Shown here piece by piece: positions 36,332-42,744 of a DNA stretch of 64,000 bases (its first letter is position 1; each line of letters starts with the position of its first letter). The stretch spans positions 62,001 to 126,000 of the forward strand of contig NZ_APNL01000007.1 of the NCBI RefSeq assembly GCF_040361435.1. Reading direction: 5' to 3'. The DNA is from Salinisphaera sp002433465 (GTDB lineage Bacteria > Pseudomonadota > Gammaproteobacteria > Nevskiales > Salinisphaeraceae). The notes under the pieces were generated by a model. That model was not told the DNA's origin. It searched no databases and saw only the letters and a program-made list of their open reading frames with translations. The translations under genes were made by a program, and so were the position numbers.

Positions 36332-37789
36332 ATGGAATTCATTGAAACAGTGCGCGCCGCGGTCGAGGCCGTGACCTCGCCGATCAGCAACTTCATATGG
36401 ACCTATATTCTGTTCTACCTGCTATTCGGCGCCGGCCTGATCTTTACCGTCGCCACCCGCTTCATGCAGTTCCGCATGCTCGGCCACATGGTGCGCATCA
36501 CCTTCGATAGCCGCAGCAGCGATCAGGGGGTGAGTTCCTTCCAGGCGCTGGCCACTTCCCTGGCCGCGCGTGTGGGCACCGGCAATCTGGCCGGCGTGGC
36601 CCTGGCCCTCTGGGTAGGCGGTCCGGGCGCGGTTTTCTGGATGTGGATGACCGCGCTGGTGGGCCTGGCCACCACCTTTATCGAGTGCACGCTCGGGCAG
36701 GTCTACAAGATTCACTATGCCGACGGCGTATATCGCGGCGGCCCGGCCTATTACATCGAAAGAGCCCTCGGCCAGCGCTGGATGAGCATTATCTTCGCGG
36801 TGTTTCTCATCATCGCCTACGGCTTTGCGTTCTCCGGCGCCCAGGCCAACACCATTGCCAAGGGCATGGAGGGCGCCTTCTCGATCCCCACCTGGGCAAC
36901 CGGCATCGCCCTTGTGGTAATGGCCGGCGTGGTCGTCTACGGCGGGCTTCGCTCAATCGCCAAGACCGCGGAGAAGATCGTGCCGATCATGGCGATCGGC
37001 TATTTCCTGGTCGCGGTTTATATTCTGATCGCGAACTACGATCAGGTGCCCGGCATGTTCTGGCTGATCATCCAGAGCGCGTTCGGCTTCGGGCCGGCCG
37101 TCGGCGGTGCGGTGGGTTATACCATCAAGATCGCGATGGAAAACGGCATCAAGCGCGGCCTGTTCTCGAACGAGGCGGGTATGGGCTCGACGCCGAACGC
37201 TGCGGCTACCGCCGAGGTCAATCACCCGGCCGCTCAGGGCCTGGTGCAGTCGTTCGGCGTGATCGTCGATACCCTGATCATCTGCAGCTGTACCGCGGTG
37301 GTAATCCTGCTATCCGGCGTGTATGACCAGATGCTGACCACGCAGACCGACGCCTCGATGCAGGGCATTCAGCTCACCCAGGACGCCATGTCGGATCATC
37401 TGGGCAGCTTCGGCTCCGGTTTTATCGCCATCGCCATCCTGTTCTTTGCCTATACCTCGATTCTGGCGAACTTTGCCTACACCGAAATCAACGTGGAATA
37501 CCTCGCCGGCAAGCACCACAAGAAGGCGATCACCATTCTCAGGCCGCTCATTCTGGCCATGGTCATGATTGGCTCGATGGCCACGTTGTCGTTCATCTGG
37601 GATTTCGCCGATCTGGCCATGGGCCTGATGGCGACCACCAACCTGGTGGCGATCCTGCTACTGTTGCCCATCGCGCTACGGGTGCTCAAGGACTACGAGC
37701 GCCAGCGCGCCGAAGGCATAGAGGAGCCGGTATTTCACCGTGCCGTACTCAAGAATCCCGATCAGGTGGAACCGGGCATCTGGGACTGA
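36332..37789 (+). CDS. Sodium:alanine/glycine symporter (AGCS family)
   Basis: The 485-residue integral membrane protein brings alanine or glycine into the cell with Na+. It has about eleven hydrophobic segments and the family blocks SSFQALATSLAARVGTGNLAGVALAL (the AGCS signature), GGPAYYIERAL and NGIKRGLFSNEAGMGSTPNAAA. The start has a good Shine-Dalgarno. It stands alone between two hairpins. Alanine or glycine uptake could feed osmolyte or nitrogen metabolism, but the exact amino acid is not readable from the sequence. Confidence 0.93.
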   Translation: MEFIETVRAAVEAVTSPISNFIWTYILFYLLFGAGLIFTVATRFMQFRMLGHMVRITFDSRSSDQGVSSFQALATSLAARVGTGNLAGVALALWVGGPGAVFWMWMTALVGLATTFIECTLGQVYKIHYADGVYRGGPAYYIERALGQRWMSIIFAVFLIIAYGFAFSGAQANTIAKGMEGAFSIPTWATGIALVVMAGVVVYGGLRSIAKTAEKIVPIMAIGYFLVAVYILIANYDQVPGMFWLIIQSAFGFGPAVGGAVGYTIKIAMENGIKRGLFSNEAGMGSTPNAAATAEVNHPAAQGLVQSFGVIVDTLIICSCTAVVILLSGVYDQMLTTQTDASMQGIQLTQDAMSDHLGSFGSGFIAIAILFFAYTSILANFAYTEINVEYLAGKHHKKAITILRPLILAMVMIGSMATLSFIWDFADLAMGLMATTNLVAILLLLPIALRVLKDYERQRAEGIEEPVFHRAVLKNPDQVEPGIWD

Positions 37790-37839
37790 CCTCAGCCGCG
37801 TAGCCCATGGCACAGCGCGGCAGAAGACCACGCCCGCCC

Positions 37840-37873
37840 AAAAAAAGGCCGACCGGCAAACCGCCGGTCGGCC
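37840..37873 (-). terminator. Hairpin with U-run on the minus strand, downstream of the AGCS gene
   Basis: GGCCGACCGGC (37847-37857) and GCCGGTCGGCC (37863-37873) form an 11-bp stem with a 5-base loop. On the minus strand it is followed by seven U residues (A-run 37840-37846). It could end transcripts of the small gene at 38060-38266 and, as a plain stem, of the convergent symporter gene. Confidence 0.75.
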
Positions 37874-38059
37874 CGCGCTCCCGGGCAACTTGGAAGCAGG
37901 CTAGTGCCTGTTAACGCGAATGAAATCGCGCCGCACTCTATTCTTTTGCAAGACAGGGCGCAGTGTGCGTTGTGTCGCGAAGGTACATGAGCGCGCTGAA
38001 ACGCCGTATGGCAGGATTTTGCGCAGCGACACGGCGATTGGCACTCGGGTTAGCAGGCC

Positions 38060-38266
38060 CTAGAGGACAGCCTTGCCCTGCCACCTCAGGTTCACGTTCT
38101 TGTCCGATGCGCGTTCGCGGGCGCTGGCAATCAGTGAATCGAAATCTTCCGGATTCTCGAGCGTTTCCCGAATCCTGTCCGGATCGTCGCCTTGCTGGTC
38201 GGCGATCGCCCGCAGTATTTCAACGCTGGTGTCGGTCTTTTCGCTGAGTTCGGCGAAATCGGTCAT
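38060..38266 (-). CDS. Small hypothetical protein, 68 residues
   Basis: The 68-residue product is acidic at its N-terminus (DFAELSEKTDTSVEILRAIADQQGDDPDRIRETL) and basic near the end (ARERASDKNVNLRWQG). Codon use follows the genome's pattern (few rare codons, GC at third positions), the frame is followed by a minus-strand terminator at 37840-37873, and a GGATACG sequence lies before the ATG. It shows no membrane segment or signal peptide. I do not recognise a family. It lies about 260 bases downstream of the autoinducer synthase gene on the same strand. Confidence 0.5.
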   Translation of the reverse strand: MTDFAELSEKTDTSVEILRAIADQQGDDPDRIRETLENPEDFDSLIASARERASDKNVNLRWQGKAVL

Positions 38267-38408
38267 GGATCGTATCCGTTGAGAAAACGTCGACCTTATC
38301 AGCCACGCTCAGCCCGAGTTCAAACCGAGCGGATTGCGCCCTGGAATCAACCCGGCACCCCGGGCACGGCGCGCGGTCGCCGTACAGGCGTTGTGCGCCC
38401 CGGCCATG

Positions 38409-38444
38409 CCGACCCGACATGAGCATGGCCCAATGCCGGGTCGG
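38409..38444 (-). terminator. Hairpin downstream of the autoinducer synthase gene
   Basis: CCGACCCG (38409-38416) and CGGGTCGG (38437-38444) form an 8-bp stem whose loop contains a smaller GCAT/ATGC pair. It lies about 80 bases after the stop of the synthase gene on its transcript. There is no U-run, so its function as a terminator is only suggested by position. Confidence 0.35.
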
Positions 38445-38526
38445 TCACTCCCACGATATCGACACTTCGTTCACGCCGGCCCGCGCCGCTACAGGCTAGC
38501 GGGTGCTGCGCGCCGGCGCGCCTTAC

Positions 38527-39792
38527 TCAGGCCGCGTTGGCACGCGTAATCGGCGCGCGCTTGCGGCTGCGACGGGTCGAAGGCCAGTTGGCCAGATCCA
38601 CTTCGTCGCGGATCTCCCGGCAAACCTCGATCACGCGATTAAGCTGGCTATAGCTATGGTTGCAGTTGACCGACAGCCGGATCAGCGAGCGCTTGGTCGC
38701 GGTTGCCGGCGCACAGAATACCGAGCCGAATACGCCCCGTGATTCCAGCGCATCGCGCAGGATGATCGTCTGCTCCTCGCGGCCGGCTTCGAGCGCGATC
38801 ATCTGCGCTTCGCCGCTATCGACGTTATAGCCAAGCGCGTCGAGGTGCCGACGCAGGTAGGCCGCGTTGGCGTGCAGGCGATTGCGCTCGTTGTCGGCGC
38901 GCTTGATCAGATCGAGCGTCCGCGAGAGTGCAGCAATATCGTGGGGCAGCAGCGAGGAGCTGAAAATCGCCGGGAACGAGTTGTACTTGATGAACTGACG
39001 CAGCCGCTCGCTGCAGGCAATCACGCCGGCGCGCCCGGCAAAGGCCTTGGCCAGACTGGCGGTGACGAAATGCACCTCGGACTCCAGGCCGAGACCGGCC
39101 ACGAGACCGCGGCCCTGCTCGCCATGCGTACCCAGAGAGTGAGATTCGTCAACGATGATCACACACCCGTGGCGGTTGGCCACTTCGACGATCTCCTTCA
39201 GGGGCGCGATGCTGCCGGTGGTGCTGTAGATCGAGTCGACCACGACGATGCCGGGGCCGTTACGGCTGATCATCGTCTCCAGATGGGACGCATCGTTGTG
39301 CCGGAATGGCTTCCATTCCAGGCCCGCGCTGCGTACGCCTTCCCAAAGCGAGGCATGCGCAAACATGTCGACATAGACCGGCGTGCCCGGGGCGCCAATC
39401 GCCTGGATCAAGCCGACGTTGGCCGCATAGCCGGACTGACAGAGCAGACTCGACTCCATGCGCATCCAGCGTGCCATGCGCCGCTCCAGATGCAGCTGCG
39501 GGCTGTCCCCATGCAGGTACACGCCGGACATGACGACGGTATTGTCCGATCCGCGCAGGCAATCGATCTGGGCCTGGATCACCTCCGGATGGTTGGCCAG
39601 ATCCAGATAATCGTTGGTCACCATGAGGATGGCGTTCGCATCGGGCTGACGGCCATGCATGATATGCCCGCCCTGCCAGGTCTTTTCGACGCGCTCACGA
39701 AAATAATGGTCGACATGGCGCTGCAGAAACGCCGGTTCGGCGACAGACGTCGGGCACAGCGAAGAGTGGCGGGAGACTGGGAATTCGTTCAT
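38527..39792 (-). CDS. cqsA: Alpha-hydroxyketone autoinducer synthase, CqsA/LqsA family
   Basis: The 421-residue enzyme belongs to the PLP-dependent alpha-oxoamine synthases. PLP-binding residues are clear: Lys249 in FVTASLAKAFAGRAG and Asp215/His218 in VIIVDESHSLGTHGEQGRG. The N-terminal NDYLDLANHPEVIQAQ, the GVYLHGDSPQLHLERRMARW block and SIYSTTGSIAPL match CqsA of Vibrio and LqsA of Legionella rather than KBL or BioF. CqsA makes CAI-1 from an acyl-CoA and an amino substrate, and LqsA makes LAI-1; the chain length used here cannot be read. A GAGG site precedes the ATG. A CqsS/LqsS-like kinase and an LqsR-like regulator lie 310 bases upstream on the same strand, which confirms a quorum-sensing role. 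Confidence 0.88.
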   Translation of the reverse strand: MNEFPVSRHSSLCPTSVAEPAFLQRHVDHYFRERVEKTWQGGHIMHGRQPDANAILMVTNDYLDLANHPEVIQAQIDCLRGSDNTVVMSGVYLHGDSPQLHLERRMARWMRMESSLLCQSGYAANVGLIQAIGAPGTPVYVDMFAHASLWEGVRSAGLEWKPFRHNDASHLETMISRNGPGIVVVDSIYSTTGSIAPLKEIVEVANRHGCVIIVDESHSLGTHGEQGRGLVAGLGLESEVHFVTASLAKAFAGRAGVIACSERLRQFIKYNSFPAIFSSSLLPHDIAALSRTLDLIKRADNERNRLHANAAYLRRHLDALGYNVDSGEAQMIALEAGREEQTIILRDALESRGVFGSVFCAPATATKRSLIRLSVNCNHSYSQLNRVIEVCREIRDEVDLANWPSTRRSRKRAPITRANAA

Positions 39793-39865
39793 GACAACCT
39801 CGTATTGATATTGATATGACGGTTTATTGCCTCATTCGACTGACGCCTGGCCAGTCCGGCAATTT

Positions 39866-39894
39866 TCTATTTAACTCTATTTATATTAAATAGA
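39866..39894 (-). repeat. Three copies of TCTATTTA: two direct, one inverted, forming a 19-bp palindrome
   Basis: TCTATTTA occurs at 39866-39873 and at 39876-39883, ten bases apart from start to start, about one helical turn. Its reverse complement TAAATAGA lies at 39887-39894. The second and third copies form a perfect palindrome with a 3-base centre (TAT). Such a layout is typical of a site for a dimeric regulator. It lies 75-102 bases upstream of the cqsA start. Confidence 0.65.
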
Positions 39895-39907
39895 TGTGCC
39901 ATACCAA
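39880..39907 (-). promoter_or_regulatory. Predicted cqsA promoter
   Basis: On the minus strand TTGGTA (39907-39902) and TATAAA (39885-39880) are separated by 16 bases. The -10 hexamer lies inside the palindrome at 39876-39894, so a protein bound there would block RNA polymerase or respond to it. The predicted transcript has an 80-base leader before the GAGG ribosome site and ATG. Confidence 0.55.
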
Positions 39908-40103
39908 ACTACACGTCGTTAGTCGCGTGCAATTTTATGTTTATCAATACATGGCCGAGCCGCCATGGAATACATGATTGAAAAGCATGCGACAGCGCGC
40001 GCTTTCTGCTGCCGCGCGAACTTTTCAGCATCCGCCGCATGTAAGGCGTATCAGTCGTTTGCGCCGTTCGAGTAGAGACTGGCCGCCGCCCGTCGCGCGG
40101 GTC

Positions 40104-41126
40104 TCACATCAGCGAATAACCCACCGTGTCCAGCCATTCGAGATAGCGATTGAAGGTCGCTGTGGGTCGGGTTATGCCATGTTCGCGCGGGTCGGATTCG
40201 AACACCGCCCAGCGATAGATGCGCGCGCCTTCGACACGCTCTGCCACCCGCATATGCGATTTCCAGTGACGATAGGCATCCGATGGCGCGCTGCGCGCGC
40301 GATTCATGAAGGCCGGATCGAGCAGGTTGTCGCCGGCGCGCAATAATCGGATGCACTCATCGGGCGCATCCAGGGCGACGGCGCGCTCCACCATCGCCCG
40401 GTGCTCGGCTTCATCGACGATCACCAGCCGATAAAGCCCTCCATCGCCGTCGATGAGTACGAAGCCGGTGGGGTTGAACACCATGTAGTATTCCACGAAC
40501 TCGTAGCGCGAGCGCAGCGTGGCCAGCAACTGCCTTATCGTGTCGTCGCCGAGCAGCGGCGGCACGTCGACGTCGAACACGTCGATCGCGGTCTTGAACG
40601 TCTCCAGTATATGGGTGTGCTGGAGTTCGCGGATCGTGCGGTTGAGGTGCTCGTACACGTTGTGATCGCTCTTGCGGATATAGCGATCGATCACGCCGTC
40701 GTTAAAGCCTTCGACGGCCTCCGCCTCCGTGGCCACCCCGGTGAACAGAATCTTCTTGATATGGGGATCGCGAATCCGGCTACAGAATTCCAGGCCATTC
40801 ATGCGCGGCATGGCGTAGTCGATCATCGCGATCGAGATACGTGAAAAGCGGTTGGTGAAATGCATCTCCCGCGCCAGCGCTTCGTTATCGAGCGTGACCC
40901 GGCGGCGCCCGTCACGCTCCTCCTCGAGGCGAAAGAAGCGCTGGCGCGACGGGCTCTCATCGTCGCGATCGTTGATATAACCCAGGGCCTTTTCGGTGGA
41001 GTCGAACAACAGATACGGCAGATCCGCCTCCAGCTGCAGGCTCAGGTTGCCGAGAAAATCGATGTCGTCGTCGACGAGCACGATCTGGGTGGGATGAAAA
41101 TACGGCGCTAAACGGGTTCTATTCAT
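40104..41126 (-). CDS. lqsR: LqsR-like response regulator
   Basis: The 340-residue protein has a receiver domain at residues 12-165: acidic pair Asp19/Asp20 (IVLVDDDIDFLGN), phosphate acceptor Asp103 in IAMIDYAMPRMNGLEF, Thr129 and Lys152. An insertion of about 40 residues (around residues 52-92, rich in Arg, Glu and Asp) interrupts the usual fold before strand 3. The C-terminal 180 residues match no common DNA-binding or enzymatic output domain that I recognise. This arrangement is that of LqsR from the Legionella quorum-sensing system. Its ATG overlaps the end of the kinase gene by eight bases, which couples their translation. Confidence 0.8.
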   Translation of the reverse strand: MNRTRLAPYFHPTQIVLVDDDIDFLGNLSLQLEADLPYLLFDSTEKALGYINDRDDESPSRQRFFRLEEERDGRRRVTLDNEALAREMHFTNRFSRISIAMIDYAMPRMNGLEFCSRIRDPHIKKILFTGVATEAEAVEGFNDGVIDRYIRKSDHNVYEHLNRTIRELQHTHILETFKTAIDVFDVDVPPLLGDDTIRQLLATLRSRYEFVEYYMVFNPTGFVLIDGDGGLYRLVIVDEAEHRAMVERAVALDAPDECIRLLRAGDNLLDPAFMNRARSAPSDAYRHWKSHMRVAERVEGARIYRWAVFESDPREHGITRPTATFNRYLEWLDTVGYSLM

Positions 41127-42600
41127 CGCGACCTACCGCAGGGAACAACATTACGAATTCGGTATAACGTCCGACCACGGAACGACAGCGGATATCGCCG
41201 CCGAAACTCTCCATCACCATACGCGCGAACGCCAAACCGATGCCCGTACCCTGGCCGTGCGGCATACCGGAATAGAACCGCTCGAAAATGCGCGGCAACA
41301 CGTCCGGCGCAATTCCGGGCCCCGTGTCTCGAAAATACAGGCGGTGGGCATCGCCCGGGCCCTGCTCGATCCATATCCGGATATGGCCATCGTCCACGCG
41401 GGCCAGAAAATACAGCGCGTTCTTCAACAGATTGAACAGCACGTGCACCATCAAAAGCGGCGAGCCAAGAAAGCGGAAGTCCGACTCCGGTTCCCAGTGC
41501 ACCCGTTCGCGCTCGCGCGCCGAATGAAACGGGTAGCGCTCCAGCGCCGTTTGCACACAGCCGCCAATCGACGTGACTTCGAAGGTGCTTTGATCGATGG
41601 TGGTACGGCTCGAGTTCACCAGCAACATGTCCAGAATGATGTTGGTGTACTCCGCTTCCGTATTGATGCGATCGAGCACCGCATGCATCTCTCGATAGTG
41701 CGCGGTACGTATACGCTTGACCGGTAGCCCCTGGGCCCGCGCCATTTCGAACCCCTCGAATATCGCCGGCAGATAGTTCTGCAACCCGCGGGCACCGCTT
41801 CGAATACCCAGCAGCGGCGTCCGCAATTCGTGTGCCATCGTGCCCACCGCCGATGTAATGGCCGCGAACTTCTCACGCGCGACCAGCTCGGTCTTGTAGT
41901 TGAATACACTGCCGCCGAGCAGCGCGAAAAGATAGGTCGGTACCAGTTGGCGCAGCGTTTCGGACTGTTCGCTCATGTCACCGCCGATCGCGAGATAAAC
42001 CAGGCAGGCCGCCACCGTACCGATCAGCGCCATCAGCATGATCATCAGCCAGTCGAACACCAGCAGCACAAGAAACAGCGATGCCGCCATCGTCGAGAGG
42101 GCCCAGACGGTGACGAACTGGTTCATCAGCGACATGAACACGAAAAAGAAAGGCAGCTGATAGACCAGGATAAGGAACCAGTAGACGGTAATGCCGCGCC
42201 GCCATTCGCCGGCGCGAAACAGCTGGCGCTCGAAAAGCATCGGCAGCGCAACCACGACGCTGAACACACGCAGCCATATGCTTTCGAAGACCTGGGGCTG
42301 GAATTCGGTCCAGTACAGATAAAAAAGCGGATGCCCCACGACCGCCACGATCGCGAACATTCGCATATTGGGCAACGAATAGGTCGCACTCTGACTGAGT
42401 GAGGCGAGCAGGCGCACCCGCAGCCGTCGGCACAGATACGCGATTTGCCTGAAAAGCAATGTGATTGGGCGCAACAAAACCACGTTAGCGACCCGGATGC
42501 CGGGCCCGCAGTGCGGGTGTTCGTTGATATAAGTCGGCGAGCATCGCCTCATCCTATACTTTGCCCGGCAGAATTCGTAGTATCGAGCTTCGGGTTTCAT
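41119..42600 (-). CDS. lqsS: CqsS/LqsS-like membrane sensor histidine kinase
   Basis: The 493-residue protein has about six transmembrane helices between residues 80 and 235, starting with NMRMFAIVAVVGHPLFYLYWTEF, a pattern seen in CqsS and LqsS. The kinase core follows: His257 in GTMAHELRTPLLG, N-box N390/N394, G1 box at D425TGPGI and G2 box GQGTGIGLA at 449-457. Unlike Vibrio CqsS it has no attached receiver domain. The first 78 residues form a soluble, basic N-terminus; a second in-frame Met at residue 17 could be the start. It probably senses the hydroxyketone made by the synthase downstream and phosphorylates the overlapping regulator gene product. Confidence 0.82.
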   Translation of the reverse strand: MKPEARYYEFCRAKYRMRRCSPTYINEHPHCGPGIRVANVVLLRPITLLFRQIAYLCRRLRVRLLASLSQSATYSLPNMRMFAIVAVVGHPLFYLYWTEFQPQVFESIWLRVFSVVVALPMLFERQLFRAGEWRRGITVYWFLILVYQLPFFFVFMSLMNQFVTVWALSTMAASLFLVLLVFDWLMIMLMALIGTVAACLVYLAIGGDMSEQSETLRQLVPTYLFALLGGSVFNYKTELVAREKFAAITSAVGTMAHELRTPLLGIRSGARGLQNYLPAIFEGFEMARAQGLPVKRIRTAHYREMHAVLDRINTEAEYTNIILDMLLVNSSRTTIDQSTFEVTSIGGCVQTALERYPFHSARERERVHWEPESDFRFLGSPLLMVHVLFNLLKNALYFLARVDDGHIRIWIEQGPGDAHRLYFRDTGPGIAPDVLPRIFERFYSGMPHGQGTGIGLAFARMVMESFGGDIRCRSVVGRYTEFVMLFPAVGRDE

Positions 42601-42744
42601 GTCTTTTCAGCGGCTTGTCATACCGTTCGCGCTATCATTCGAGTCTGCAATCGCCCTTGAGGCCTTGGAAAAAATCATGCTTTCCCATCGCTGCGCATGC
42701 GTCGCCATTGACCGCTTCTTGAAGCGGTACACGATCCCTCGGCC

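Larger units (their letters stand above)
39793..40103. other. AT-rich intergenic region upstream of cqsA
   Basis: This 311-base gap between the response regulator gene and cqsA is far more AT-rich than its surroundings, especially 39800-39960. It carries no gene I can support. It contains a promoter match for cqsA with a palindrome over its -10 element, and an 8-mer present in three copies. The part from 39960 to 40103 shows no feature. Confidence 0.7.
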
